The translations under genes and the position numbers were made by a program. DNA of 64,000 nt from NCBI GenBank assembly GCA_958298945.1, contig OY282609.1, positions 32,337,212-32,401,211 of the forward strand, given 5' to 3'. Source of the stretch: Atherix ibis (Eukaryota; Arthropoda; Insecta; Diptera; Athericidae). Below the pieces are notes generated by a model. It saw nothing but the letters and a program-made list of their open reading frames with translations, did not search any database and had not been told where the DNA came from. Positions 12,136-24,360 of this stretch are shown one piece after another; position 1 is the first letter of the stretch; each line of letters starts with the position of its first letter.

Positions 12136-12952
12136 GCTATACGATATTTATTTTGGACGAAGTCATGTGATTTTATTATTAAAAATCCAACGCGCACGCA
12201 CGCTCAATCGAATAAGCTTTCCAGTTAGACGAAATAGCACCAATCGCACACGACTTTAGGGATTGAGATTACGCTCAATCAGCGCATTCCATAACTGATA
12301 ATTAGCAGTCAGTAATCAGTTACAAGCTGATTACCTCAACTGCTGGTGATGCGGCCCATCTTAAACCTCTGCTGTCATAAGCAGTGACAGCGCCCGAGAT
12401 AATTGCCAATTATCTCCCATCGTACCCATGATATAGGTTTCAACCACAGCTACCACGTAAATGCCGAACCATCTCACCATAATCGAGCATAGAATATGCT
12501 ATTCTATGGGGCCCTCGGTTCCCGTGGTACCTAATTTTTTAAATTATTTTATTAACCTTGTAAATTCCTGAGCTTTTTCCTCTTCCTTTCCTTCTCTTCT
12601 TTCTCTTCATTATCATTTCCGTAGGGTTTACTATGAATTCGGGAACAACGCAATGGAGGCAAAAAAAACTTGTGTGGCGTGTTTGGAGAAGACGCAGTAA
12701 CTGCTCGGACATGCCAGAGATAGTTTGCGAAATTTCGTTGGGGTGATTTTTCTTTGAAAGAAAAAAATCAGATTTTAATAACGAAGTGGTATGCAGTATG
12801 ATCAGGACAAATCCCATGTTAAATTCCGCAGAAGTGGCCTTCAAGCTTGGAATTAATCAGACTACTGCTTTAGAGGGCTTGGTTTTGTGTCCAAACTCTA
12901 TGTTTGGGTGCCCCACGAATTGAGCAAAAAAAATTTAATGGATCGAATTTCA
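12136..12952. other. Noncoding stretch between elements
   Basis: It includes a moderately GC-rich part (12185-12535) with a phrase shared with about 5267-5305 (CAATCGAATAAGCTTTCCAG), so it is probably dispersed repeat. A 101-codon minus-strand frame (12539-12844) has no recognisable motif and Lys/Arg low complexity at its C-terminus; I do not call it a gene. Confidence 0.35.
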
Positions 12953-14234
12953 ATAGGTGTATAAGCTTAAATCCGCTGTTTTTGTCACAAAAACATGTTT
13001 TTTTCATATAAAGCAAAAACAAATTTATTCAAAAAGTACTTGCCCTCGCTAGCTACACATTTTTCCCATCTCTCGGGCAATTTGTGGATACCACGCCAAA
13101 AAAAATTCCTTCTCTTTCGAGGCAAACCACTCATCAAGCCATTTTCGGACGTCTTAGCAAGAATCGAAGTGCTGTTCAGCGAGCGTGTGGCCCATCGACG
13201 AAAACAGGTGGTACCATAGTCGGAAGTCTAGTGAATAAGCGGGGTGGGGTAGTACCTCCCAGTTGAGTGTCTCCAAATAGTTTCGGACCATTTTTGACGT
13301 GTGCGATGGTGCGTTGTCGTGGAGGAAAATTAGCTTGTCATGTCTTTGTTGATAATCCGTTCTTTTTTCACGCAGAGCACGGTGCAATTTGATCAGTTGT
13401 TGGTGATAGCGGTGTGCATTGACAGTTTCACCAGGTTTCAACATCTCATAGTAGACAATACCCTGCTGATCCACCAAACGCACAGCATCGTCTTCCGTCC
13501 AAAGCGATTTGGTCTTGGGAAAGATGTTGATGGTTGGCCGGGATCAGCCGACGATTTCTTGCGTTTAGGATTCTCGAAATTTATCCACTTTTCATTGCCT
13601 GTCACAATCCGAAGCAGGAACAACTTTCTTTTTTGTCTGGCGAGCAAGATTTCGCATGTGTTTTGACGTCGCTCCATCTGCCTATCGTTCAATTCATGTG
13701 GCACCCATTTTCTGATCTTTTCAATCTTCCTCATGGCACGCAGCCGCGTGGAAATGGCAGGTTGAGTAAAACCCAATTGCTGCGCGAGCATTTTTTGCGA
13801 TTGGGTATTGTCTTGGACCAAAAGAGCCTGCAATTGATAGTCCTCAACCTTTCTAGGCCGATTTCCACGCTTCTTGTCCCACAAGTCAAAATTGCCGTCT
13901 TTGAACCGACGAAATCAATCTCGGCACGTTGTTTCCGATAAAGCACTGTCCCCATAGGCCTCCATAAGCATTCGATGCGATTCGGCAGCCGATTTCTTCA
14001 AATTGAAACAGAAAAGCGGAGCTTCCCGCATATGCTCTTTTTCTGGCCCAAAACTAGACATGATTACCAAAGGAAAAATGTATGTTGTTGTACGAAATTG
14101 CTGACAATGTGCACTGATTAATGTTGACAGATGTCAAACTCATAAAAAATAGTATGGCGGCGTCCCCATGGTAGCTTAAAACGCTCACTCACGCCATCTA
14201 TGACAAAACAGCGGATTTAAGCTTATACACCTAA
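12953..14234 (-). mobile_element. Mariner (D,D34D) element, full length, copy 2
   Basis: Same family as copy 1, inverted. Both ends are recognisable (left GGTGTATAAGCTTAAATCCG from 12956, right GCTTATACACC near 14221-14231), but the outermost bases have drifted (CCAGG to about ATAGG; CCTGG to CCTAA). A TA follows at 14235-14236; the left TA is not preserved. About 1282 bp. Confidence 0.88.
13020..14061 (-). pseudogene. Mariner transposase pseudogene (copy 2)
   Basis: The minus-strand frame starts at the ATG at 14061-14059. Much of the DNA-binding part and the DDE domain can be read (frames 13438-13884 and 13154-13483). It is broken by a TGA replacing the Trp of the 'CRDWF' motif, by an indel near 13440-13480 in the 'WWDQQGIVYYE' segment, and by loss of the third-Asp segment, where LDFRLWYHLFSSMGH replaces PDLAPSDYHLF. 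The first catalytic motif reads VTGNEKW (Asp to Asn), and HDNAPSHTS is intact. Confidence 0.88.
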
Positions 14235-14297
14235 TATTGAAAACTAACCAATTTTTAAATAATAAAAATTTGGGACTTTTTTTTACTTAAAAATATA

Positions 14298-15194
14298 CAG
14301 GGTGGTCAAAGTTGAACTGTGACTGATTCATGAATGCGCATGTGGATAGACTTTTGTATTTTTAAATGCTTTTATTTGTTTTTTATTAGTTTTTTTTTTT
14401 AATCTAATTGTGAAAAATAATATCCCTTAAATTATTTCCATTTCCTTGATGGCAGTTAATGCCTCTTTCTAAGGCATTGTGGCACAACGTTTCTGGATCC
14501 AAATTGGCTTTCGTTCCCGAATGTTTTGTGGTTTGTTCACCTAAAACCCATTCCTTGAAGAAAGCCCACAAAATAAATCAGGGGCCCTCAAATCTAAGAA
14601 ACGAGGTGGCCAAGCGAAATTTGCTTCCTTTTTAAAAAAAAATTCTCGAAGAATCCATCTTGCTGGAACCATATTCCAGGGTTAATCAGAACTGCCAGAC
14701 GTAAAAAAATTTCAAACTTGGTCCGGTATATCGCCCCAGAGATGCTTACTCCATCCACACCAAACAGTGCATGGAAGATGGTGTTACTGTGATACTCCCG
14801 GATACTCCATCGCTCATAATTGGATTGTTCAAAAAGTTGGCATTACCTGTCTGTAAGGTGAATGAGTCTTTTGGCATATTGTGAGCCGTTGGCAATAATT
14901 CCTAAGCCAATTGAATTTTTTATGGAAACATGCTCAGACCAAGTTTCAAAGTGCATCGTAGCGATGGTCTGGAGATGCCCAATTGAGTAGAACAGGTCGA
15001 TTAAAATTTGTTTGTGTTTCCTCATCAAATATTCCTCAAAACGGGTTATTGAGTTTGCACTGGCAACCGTTAAAATGACACATTCCTAAAAAGCATTAAA
15101 ATGACACATTTCTTCACTGAGTATGAAGACATTATAAAATTTTATAAGAAAAACTTCAACAACTAAAAAACTCAGTCCGCGGTGGTCCACCCTG
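14298..15194 (-). mobile_element. Degenerate Tc1/mariner-superfamily element with CAGGGTGG termini
   Basis: The ends are inverted: CAGGGTGGTC at 14298 and GGTGGTCCACCCTG ending at 15194. TA dinucleotides at 14296-14297 and 15195-15196 flank them. On the minus strand the interior reads transposase landmarks with frameshifts: WFQQDGFFENF (second catalytic Asp region, about 14660) and further on AWPPRFLDLRAPDLFCG (about 14605-14555), resembling the 'WPPRSPDLxPxDFFLWG' box. At 897 bp it is shorter than a complete element of this type, so the 5' (N-terminal) half is missing or unrecognisable. Confidence 0.75.
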
Positions 15195-15196
15195 TA

Positions 15197-17352
15197 CGAG
15201 CCAATTCACACAAAGACTCAGACCTGGGCCCCCTCTTATCCATCACAGAGCTTATCAATCAACACACCCTTCTTACACCATTTGTCAATCAATAAACTTC
15301 AATTCTAACAACAAACAATGTTAACAACAGTTTCCATTATCAAAAAAAAATAGAAAGAAAAGAAAAAAACAACATTTTTTAAGGGAAAGAATGGATACTC
15401 TCCGTACAAGAATCGGTCGTTTAGATAACATTTACCTTTTGAACACCTGCTAAATGCTTATAAGTGTGTTTGTCTGGTTGGAGTAGCTCCGCCACTCACA
15501 AGTGTACAACCGAAACTTAACCAAACGCAGTCATTTTCTCGATTCTTCACAATTTATTATGATCTATGCATCCAACCGTTCAGCCATTTAGCCATTCACA
15601 ACAATTCACCCATCGAACTGCTCTATGGTAGAAACCCCCCCCCCCCATGCCTCTGGTATTGTCGATAAAAACAAAAATTGTTGTTCGCGGCCAAACAAAT
15701 CGTAATTTATGATAGACGATCCATCATTCTGGGAACAAGTCTATTTGTGGCCGGCAGTAGTCGACCTGCCACGCTTGTTTGTAAACGCGGTCATATAAAC
15801 ATGACCAGACTAGACTCGGAGGGATTCGATGGGCGAAGGAAGGAGCTCTGTGATGTGGGCCAAATGGTATCGCTACAATCGTGACTGAGGGAGTGAGTGA
15901 ACTTGTTGCGAAACTGCCGGAATCCTCGTCGTAGGTTGTTGTCTGTCCGGTCAGTTCAGCGAAATACCATCTGCTGCAGTCTATCCAATGGAATGTCCGG
16001 AGTCGATTGATGGTGCGTCCTTTTTGCCTACCAGCAACATTGTCCCATATTTCATTACAGAAAAATTCCACTCGATGGGTCGCTATTGGAATTGGAGGAG
16101 ATCCCCTTCATTTCGTTGTCAATAATTGCATCGATAGTGAAGGACAGTCCCGCATTCGATTACATTTGTCTGCCTGCCTGCCTGCCGCACTTGCTGAGTT
16201 CACATCGTTAGTTTTCGTCGTCCCTTTCACAGCTACTTACTATTAGTATCCACAGCATAAACATGCCCTTCCAATCCTGGATTTGTGTGTTGTTGATGTT
16301 TGATTGCATTTGATTCAATTTGACTGCACACAAAGTTTTATAGAAAAACAATCGCTGGAGAGGAGCATGGAGGCTTTAGATGACTTTGTAAAGTGTCTAC
16401 TAAAAATTTTCTGAACTGTTCTGCTCTGCGGTGTGGATGATTTTAGTTGTTCCTCAAGAAGTGGATTTTTCTTTTTTTAAATTTTATGTGCATTTCTACA
16501 AACACACCAGAAAATTGATTATCTCCGCAGCGAAATATTTCTCTGGCTTATCATAAATTTTTGTGCTTATCTGGTGCCAATGTTGTGGTTTTGTTGTTTC
16601 TGTTCGTGTGTAAATTTTATTTGCTTTTGTGTACTTGGTAGTACAGGCCCGGGACTCGGCGTACTCTTCAAGGAATGACTATTCAACGACCGATTGTCAA
16701 TATGAGTGCGAACACGGAATCGATTTGAAGTATGCATGCTAACATGGAACCTTACTTGTTGTTCGTACAACGAGAACACATATTCCTGACGATATCATCA
16801 TTATCGGATTACATCACAAGTCCCGCACTCCAACAATGCGCAAATAAACACTTGTTTCGCGATGGCAGCATGGATTTTCTATTGAAGGCAATTCCACAAT
16901 CAATTTGTACTCGCATGTCAAGTGGGGCAACCCAAGCCAGCTCCCCCTCTTCGTACTGTTCTCGTATTAATAGTTTTCGATTTGGAAAATTTTACCAGAG
17001 AAAATAATAGACGACACCACATGAAAATCTCAGTTGTAGGAAGGATTTTTTCTGGTTCAGATTATGAACGGCAATCGAAGTTTCTGTTGGTTTGGGTGAG
17101 GTAGTAGAATTTTTTAAAGGATTTTTTACCATTACCTAAATTGGAGATTATGGAACTTAGCGGCAAGTACAAAAAGAGTTAAAGGAAGAGGAGATTATTC
17201 TACGGAATCCAAAAGTTATTAGGTAATAAGTTAGCGTACGTTTATAGTCAGTGGATTTTTTGTTTTAAGGAAATCGAAAAAGTTTTAGGGTGCCACGTGG
17301 CACCTAAGTTTTAGGGATTGGCGCTTATCCCACAAGCCGTCCAGCTACTTAG
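15197..17352. other. GC-richer island with no recognised gene
   Basis: The stretch at about 15400-17100 is clearly less AT-biased than its surroundings and carries CpG-containing words, a C run (15637-15646), a CCTG tetranucleotide run (about 16176-16195) and several frames of 60-115 codons. None of these frames has a recognisable domain. A palindrome GGTGCCACGTGGCACC sits at about 17289-17304. Candidate noncoding exons, a regulatory island, or an old unrecognised element are all possible. Confidence 0.3.
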
Positions 17353-18305
17353 TACAGGGTGCTTTTTATGTTCCGGATCGAATTTGTTTGGCAGCCATTT
17401 TAGTTTGAATGACATTGGTCTGTTGGCATTTGACATTTGTAGAGAGCGGCGGCGAGACTGGAGTGTTCGAGTTTTACAGCTCGGCATAGACGACCACCAT
17501 TTTTGGCAAAAAATCATTATGAACGCCGGAGCACAATTCGACTTGGCTGGCTTTGTTAATAAACAAAATAGCCGCTATTGGGGCACTGGAATTCCTCAAC
17601 TGAAAACCCTCAACTGATACACTAAAGACCACTACACCCTCGTAGAATAACTGAATGGGGCGGCATTTGGACCGACGAAGCACACTTCGACTTGGCTGGC
17701 TTTGTTAATAAACAGATTAGCCGCTGTTGGGGCACTGACAACCCCTCAACCAAAGACCACTACGCCCTCGTAGAGTAACAATGTGGTGCGGCATTTGGGC
17801 CAACGAAGCACACTTCACTGCGTTTGGCTTTTTTAATAAACAGATTAGCCGCTATTGTGGCACTGGAAACCCTCAACCAAAGACCACCACACTCTCGTAG
17901 AGTAACTGTATGTTGCGGCATTTGGGCCAACGAAGCACACTTCACCGCGGTTGGCTTTTTTAATGAACAGAATAACCGCTATTGGGGCACTGATAACCCC
18001 CAAACAAAGTACACCCTTGAAGAATAATTGTATGTTGTGGCGAATTGGATCAATTAGGCCTACAGAACATGTAGTTCCAATAAGACGGTACCACATTACA
18101 CACAGATCGTGCACAATCCTCTGAATTGTCAAAAATTACACAATCATCTGAATTGAACCCTCTCGTTTTTTTTCGAATAGAGTGGCGGGTTCGAACTTGA
18201 AGGAAAATATGTACACTAACCTCGATGCTTAAAGACAACATTAGAAACAAAATTGCAGAAGTCTGCGAAAATTTTGTGAAAAATTTGCTCAAAGAGAGCT
18301 GGCCG
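17353..18305 (+). mobile_element. Tc1/mariner-superfamily element with internally amplified transposase
   Basis: A TA-flanked terminus begins near 17353 (TACAGGGTGCTTTTTATGTT). The + strand then reads fragments of a transposase. Four copies of the box around the first catalytic residues (DEAHF then GFVNKQ) lie in a tandem array (17520-18010). Next comes a piece equivalent to WFQQDGATCHTA (about 18060-18110: M-stop-FQ-stop-DGTTLHT). Then a degraded C-terminal helix region (about 18190-18300). Stops and frameshifts occur throughout. The right terminus is uncertain. Confidence 0.7.
17520..18010 (+). repeat. Four-unit tandem repeat of a transposase catalytic segment
   Basis: The anchor 'ggctttgttaataaacaga' recurs with its C at 17551, 17700, 17828 and 17955, giving steps of 149, 128 and 127 bases. 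Units 2 and 3 read as IWTDEAHFDLAGFVNKQISR and IWANEAHFTAFGFFNKQISR. Each unit ends in a segment like LVE-stop...WCGIW, which in ordinary transposases lies downstream of DEAHF and is followed by GGxxGPYFF. Here it runs straight into the next DEAHF, so the duplicated block spans DEAHF to WCGIW. Confidence 0.9.
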
Positions 18306-18309
18306 ACTA

Positions 18310-18428
18310 AAGACCTCCGTGCATTTTACATATAATCAATGAATAAATAATAAATTATAAAATTTAATTTCATTTAAAAGTTATTAAAAAAAAACTTCCA
18401 CCTGAAATGTAAAATGCACGGAGGTCTT
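18310..18428. repeat. Inverted repeat, 21-bp perfect arms
   Basis: The arms at 18310-18330 and 18408-18428 are exact inverses (AAGACCTCCGTGCATTTTAC plus one A, and its reverse complement), with a 77-base AT-rich spacer. It could be a short MITE or the remnant end of the element at 17353-18305. Confidence 0.9.
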
Positions 18429-19934
18429 ACTTTCGATTAACATAAAAAAGCTAACGGAAAGATTTCCGCACAATTCAATTCAACGCAAAGGGTTTATAAA
18501 ATTCGTTAAAAACAATAAGGAAATTGGAAGAAGGTCTCAAAAATTTTTTGGTGTATTCACAAAAAAAAAATCTTAAGTCAAGTCTTGGTAATAATTCCAA
18601 ATGCCAAAAATACTTGATCAAAAGAAATTAGCTCATCGGAACAGTTCAGTTTCAACAATTTCATCAGGACCCTCATTCAAGACCTTCCAAAATCACAATT
18701 CAGTTCCGGAGCACGCAACACATTACCGAAAAAGCAATCCTTCCAGTAATTACTGATAGTTACTCCAAAATTTAACAACACATCTGAAAAGTGCAACTCA
18801 AGTCCAGGTCGTGTAAAATCTTTAATGTTAATTCTTAAGATGCTGGTAAGGTTCAACCGGTATTGGTAAAAAGTACTCCAATTAATCATAAAGAGCTACT
18901 CTGAAATTTTGATCACACATTTTTTTTTGTTGAGTGGCCGCTTCTATTTATGAAAAATTGTTTATAAAAAATTATAATAATTTTCTACATTCCCCTAATT
19001 CTTAGCTTTTTCTGATAAGCTTCTAAGGTCTTGAGTTGGAATCAAGCTAATAAAGGGGACCCAGGGTGCAAAAGCCTATAGTCGAGATAGTGTCATCAAA
19101 TATCTCTTTTTTTTTGGTGTGTGATAGAACTTCTTATAAAATTAGCTGTGAAACTAGCTGTCATCTGTCAAAGTTTGTCATTTTGCTTTAACAACACATT
19201 TTGCTTTAACAACACTTGTCAAACACTAAATGGTATTTTGTAATGAAGCTTACTTTAGCTCTCAATGGTTTTGTTAACAAGGAAAATTGTCACTTTTAGA
19301 GTGAGACAAGATATATCTTGGAGATATTATTGAATTTGCGAAAATGCACTTTTTGGTGTGGCTTCACGGAGCTTAATAACGTAAATTTCTTTAGAAATAT
19401 GGTTAATAAACGTAATTTTCTTTAGAAATACGGAAGACAGAAACCTAGACGACAAGTGGTTCTAACAGGATGGCACTAATGCCCAAAATAACCATGCGAA
19501 ACCGTCGACTTCATGCATTTGCCCATTTGACTCGAAGATCGTGCGATTTGACGCAGCGCGAATATTTCTTGTCAGGATATGGCAAAATTATTGGTCAATA
19601 ACTAAATTTAATTTTTTGTGGTACTATTTTTTTAAAGATATTATTTGAAAGCTATTATAAAACCCCTTTTCCTTTTCTTTTTTGTTGAATCTATCACTTT
19701 TCACAGATGAAATTTTATTCCACAAGAATTGGAAGAGAGTCTCAAAAAAATGTTAGTGTATTGAACACAAATCTTTCGACTTTGGGAGACGTCTTCGTCC
19801 CCTAGTATGCACCGCACCGGTTTTGAGTTCGAATCTAACTACCCAAATTGGAGGATGGCCTTATATATTGTGGTCCCCAGATAACTTGAATTTGTTGGAA
19901 TTTACATTTCAGTACCAAAGTAATTTTTTAAAAA
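18429..19934. other. Noncoding stretch, unrecognised
   Basis: No supported coding region. Local direct duplications are present, for example 'ttttgctttaacaacac' twice at about 19183-19216 and 'cgtaattt(c)tttagaaata' at about 19380 and 19409. Probably degraded repeats. Confidence 0.35.
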
Positions 19935-20215
19935 ACCACATTTCCCTTGCCACATAACGCAACGTGGAGACCTACACACAACGCAATACGCGAAAATAAT
20001 CAACTTCTTAGCGCAACGCAATTGCAAAACTCGTGCGTACACTTGAAAACGCAGCAACGCAACTGTGAAACTTTTCACGTACGACGCGCGGTTCTAAACA
20101 AGCACCGACCAGTAGTGAGCCAACATACAACTAGAAATACAGTAGCGTCTATAAAAAATGATTCTTATCGCGAACGTTTTTTTTTAAAAAGTTGTTTTTC
20201 TACGTTCTGAAAAGA
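19935..20215 (-). repeat. Diverged single-unit copy of the element at 33836-34110
   Basis: Reading this stretch against the reverse complement of about 34110-33836 gives a collinear match: 'cacatttc.cttgccacataacgcaacgt' against 'cacatttcacttactacataacgcaacgt', then 'gaaaataatcaac', 'gcg.cgcaa', 'cgtgcgt.cacttgaaaacgc', 'cacgtacg.cgcg', 'ttctaaac', 'cataaaaatg'-like and 'tttttaaaaa'. It holds only one monomer where the other locus has four. Confidence 0.75.
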
Positions 20216-21479
20216 TTTTTAAATAATTTTTTTTCTCTTATAGGGAGGTGGGGATGGGGGAAAGGTGTGTGTTGGTGTTTAATTTCTCTAACAGCCAACC
20301 AATTTGTAATAATGTCATTTGTTATTATTATTATTTCTATTATGTCCTCTTTCAATTTAATATATTTTTCTGTTAATGTGATAAAAATCATGAATTAATT
20401 TGTAGTAATATAATTTTTTTATTTCTATATTTGTGTTGGTGTGTGTGTGTGTGTATGCTTAGAATTTTAATAATTTTCTTTCGAATAGTAGAGAATATGC
20501 CAAACCGAGAGGTAGAGATTCGTAGACGTTCCGTGCGTGCAAGTGTCACGTTACGATCGCAAAGTGGACATTTTCGAATTGATAACAACGACATGATAAC
20601 ATTTTTCTGGTCACTGTTTATTTCGATCGTATGTTCATAAAACTGCTGCACGTTCGAAGAAACTACATTTTGGTTATTTACAAATAGTACAAAATTCTTT
20701 TTTATTTAATTGGCATAGAGAAAGAATACGAGGCGTGGCGGGTAAGGGTTGAAAAGGCAGAAGCTCTGATGGGGTTATTATTAAACAAATCATGTTCGAC
20801 GTGTTTTATTTACTCGTAATACCGAGTTCGACTGTTAAAAATGCGTCCCATATCCAAACGACCCATATTCGATTCCAGTTGATTCGATGAGTACTGGGTT
20901 CTCCCCCCTCTCCCCTTTACAAACATTCAAATGAATATTCCACTCAAAGTTGATTTGTAGACACTTGTAGGTGGTTGGCAGCATTTTACTAATTGTTATG
21001 ATAGTTAAAAAGTGTGCATACATTAAATATGAGATTACCTGTTCACAAGTGCGTATCGTTCATGAAGAATATTTCCATTGTTGGGTCGGTTGGTTGGTAT
21101 TATTACAGTTACTGTACAAAAACCATAATATTTTTTCTTCTAGTTTGGTATCATTGTTTGTTCTTTGATGGTATTTTATGGAATCGAGTATGGCGTTGAT
21201 ATTGGCACGTTAAACTATCAGAAGGGCTTTCCCTGTCAGTTACTTAAATTTCATTTTAATTTCGAAAAAATGTCACGATTGACCCGGTTTTTTCTGTATT
21301 TTTTTTGCTTTTTTCTTTTTTTTTTGGTTCAGTTAGAATTAGAGTTGGAGTTGTGTTAAGTTAATAGTAGAAATTTTTAAGGGCCCTTAACTAAAAACTA
21401 TAAAAGACAAGAGGGAGGAGAGGTGGGAATGCTTCTTTTGGTATTGGAAATTTTAGTTTAGAATTTCAATCGACACCAA
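20216..21479. other. AT-rich noncoding stretch
   Basis: It contains a short GT run (about 20433-20455). The open frames are short and unrelated to known families. A moderately GC-rich patch at 20500-20640 reads open on both strands for 69-87 codons without recognisable motifs. Confidence 0.35.
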
Positions 21480-21745
21480 TTTTCTTACTAATTTAAATGT
21501 TTATTTATAATTAAAGTAAATTTAAAAGAAAAAAACAATTTCTCAAAATGTATACAAAATGGTTGAAGTAAAAAATCGTATCTAATTTGGCCGAAAATTA
21601 TATATATATTTTTTTTTATAGGAAAGGCTTTTATTTTTTTTGTACTGACGTCTAGCTTTTCTTGACCTAATATCACACCTTTATTTTTTTTGACTGAAGG
21701 TTTATATTTTTTTTGACTTTTAGTATTTATTTTTTATAGCCGTAC
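21480..21745. repeat. Outlying copy of the 'tgacctaa' repeat
   Basis: The stretch with 'gaatttaaaagaaaaaa', then 'tctagcttttcttgacctaa' and 'cacctttattt' matches about 26180-26350 in the same order, so a segment of the large repeat field at 26.0-28.2 kb also exists here. Confidence 0.75.
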
Positions 21746-22147
21746 ACAAAATTTTGATAAAAGAGGCAAGGGGGTGGGTAAGGAAAGCACGTGCTTTCTA
21801 CGACAGAAAATCATAGGTGGCGGGCTACCGGGAAAGATGGTAGACAAGTCAAGATCGCGAATAAACTATCAAAAGGCTCTAGTTGAAGATACGTTCATAC
21901 TAGCGACTTTTGAGGTTATAAAATGCGGAAATTCTTGGAACTATGAGTATATTGCTATCATACATTAACGTAGCTATGGCTAAGATTAGGGTACACGTAA
22001 TAGTGAGGGCCAAAAAAAATTGGAGAATCAAAATCTCTATTTTTGAAACCATTTCAGTATGGAAACACTCTCACTACATTAATAGACCTGATGATTGAGG
22101 TTATTTTAGAATTTAAAAAAATTAATAATCTAATAGACTTTAAGATA

Positions 22148-22817
22148 CCAGGTGTATAAGCTTAAATCCGCTGTGTAAGGGTGGTAATCGGAAGCGGAGT
22201 GGGGTAGCACCTCCCAGTTGAGTGTCTTCAAGTAGTTTCGGACCATTTTCAACGTGTGCAATGGTGCGTTATCGTGGAGGAAAATCCGTCCTTTTTTCAC
22301 GCAGGTTGATAATCCGTCCTTTTTTCACGCAGAGCACGGTGCAATTTGATCAGTTGTTGGTGGTAGCGGTGGGCATTGACAGTTTCACCAGATTTCAACA
22401 TCTCATAGTAGCTGATACCCTGCTGATCCCACCAAACGCACAGCATCGTCCTCCATCCTAAGCGATTTAGTCTTAGGGAAGATGTTGATGGTTGGCCGGG
22501 ATCAACCCACGATTTCTTGCGTTTAGGATTCTCGAAATATGTCCACTTTTCATCGCCTATCACAATCCGATGCAGGAACGAGTTTCTTTTTTGTCTGGCG
22601 AACAAGATTTCGCATGTGTTTTGTCGTCGCTCCATTTGCCTATCGTTCAATTCATGTGGCACCCATTTTCCGATCTTTTCAATCTTCCCCATGGCACGCA
22701 GACGCATGGAAATGGCTGGTTGAGTAACACTCAATTGCTTTTTTTGCGATTGGGTATCGTCTTCGTCCAAAAGAGCCTGCAATTGATGGTCCTCAACCTT
22801 CTTAGGCCGATTTTCAC
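22148..22817 (-). mobile_element. Mariner (D,D34D) element, truncated, copy 3
   Basis: The left end is intact (CCAGGTGTATAAGCTTAAAT from 22148, TA at 22146-22147) and leads on the minus strand into the transposase C-terminal half. The segment between the end and the 'TLNWEVLPHPAYS' region is deleted (about 22180-22200). The copy stops at about 22817, inside the N-terminal DNA-binding region, so the 5' terminus is gone. A 32-base internal duplication of 'aatccgtccttttttcacgc' lies at about 22284-22331. The first catalytic motif reads VIGDEKW, with Asp kept. Confidence 0.88.
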
Positions 22818-22919
22818 CAGTGTGGGGGGGTAGGGTTGTTTCTCATTTACGTTATGGTTTGTTGGTGGGTTCTATTGGTTGATAAATGGTGTTTATATTA
22901 ATAACAAGCTTGTAAATTT

Positions 22920-23170
22920 GTAAGATTTTTCTATTATTTTTCAGTTAAAAAAATCGCATCTATTTTTACTTAAAAAACATTTGACCTAAATTTATAAATT
23001 TTTTTTAACAAAAAGGCTTCGATTTTTTGACCTCAAATCGCACTTATTTTCACCTTAAATGACACTGTTTTTGACCTAAAGTCCTACGTATTTTTTTACT
23101 TCAAATCGTATTTATTTTCACGTAAATAAACTCTTTCTATCTTTTGATCGAAGGTTCATTATTTTCAAGT
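22920..23170. repeat. Outlying copy of the 'tgacctaa' repeat
   Basis: It carries the same succession of phrases as 26.7-27.3 kb: 'aaatcgcatctatttttact', 'tttgacctaaatttata', 'acttcaaatcgtatttattt' and 'aaataaactctt'. Confidence 0.8.
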
Positions 23171-23479
23171 TGCTCTCTCGCTGAGTTTTTTTAGTTTATA
23201 GACTTTCTGACCATTTCATACAAAGATAATAGAAAATATTATCAAACCTATACAAATCCACCAAGCCAAACCCTCTATCCTCTTTTGGACTTTAATCTTC
23301 TGACATTCTCCAATCTTTCGATTTTTTTACTACTTCAGATTATATGAAAATCTATTCAGTATTTAAGATGTGCGAGCTTATCCAAAAAATCTTTCCAGTG
23401 CACTTTAGTTAAAACACAAATTTGTATTGTTCTTTACTTGAATAACCCCAACAATAGAGACGGACCCTCTCCCGACCTA

Positions 23480-24360
23480 TGCACCTAAAGGAAAGTTATC
23501 CTCCAACAGTTTGGCTGCCTCGAAGTATGTTAATTTCTGTTCACGGATGCGGGGACCGACCTCAATGCAGTTATCGAAGTCAATGACACCCAAATCAGTG
23601 ATCTTCTTTCTGGAGTATTCCCTTACAGAGCGGCTGCGTACTATGGAAGAGCTTTGGGCAATTGAATCGCTACCGAATTTTTGCATTTGCTGCCCATTCA
23701 ATAATCCTGTACTCAGCGAGATTCGACATTATCTAGTTAACAATAGCAGTGACGAGTTGCGTTGGGAGACATGTCGGAATCCGAAAATTCGGCTTGAAGC
23801 GTCCATTAATAACTAATAGAAACAACATCCTCTCCGCCACACCAACAATTCAGTCTACTCAACCATCCTTACTGAAATTCTGGGCACGAAAATCTATGAA
23901 TTCGGATTGCGTAGACTGCTCTCACCCACAACTTTCTCTTTGGAAACCACAAACGTGCTATCTGCTAATCCTGCGGCGCTCAACTATTTAGCCAGTGGCG
24001 ATCAGCTTATTATCCAGTGGCGTTCAGATAATTATCCCACATAAATTTCGCAAATGTCAGCAAACCCGGAATTTCTTTGCAAGAGAAGGCGGCAAGTACC
24101 ATTTTTAACCAGACCTTACTCCAAAAAAAACTCTAAATAATCCAGTTTACTAACTTTGCTTAGAGAACTGGTAATGCCCTTCAACACACACGAAACATCA
24201 CATCGACCAAATGGCCTCATGGTCGTGTTGCTGTACAGTGACGCGCGGCTTACACGTATGTCCAAGGAAAGGGGCCTTACATACAAAAAAGCAAAGAAAT
24301 TCGGCAACACCGATTTCCGATTTTTAATACCGATTCTTCGAAGCGCTTATCACTTATGAA
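23480..24360. other. GC-richer segment with short unrecognised frames
   Basis: Less AT-biased than the flanks. A 74-codon minus-strand frame (23477-23701) has normal-looking composition with acidic and basic residues (around RKKITDLGVIDFDNCIEVG), and overlapping + frames exist at 23511-23991 and 24156-24359. No family is recognised. A degraded retrotransposon ORF is more likely than a host gene, given the surroundings. Confidence 0.25.

Noticed and set aside
12539..12844. 101-codon minus-strand frame
   Set aside because: C-terminal low-complexity Lys/Arg tract, no motif, sits next to transposon debris.
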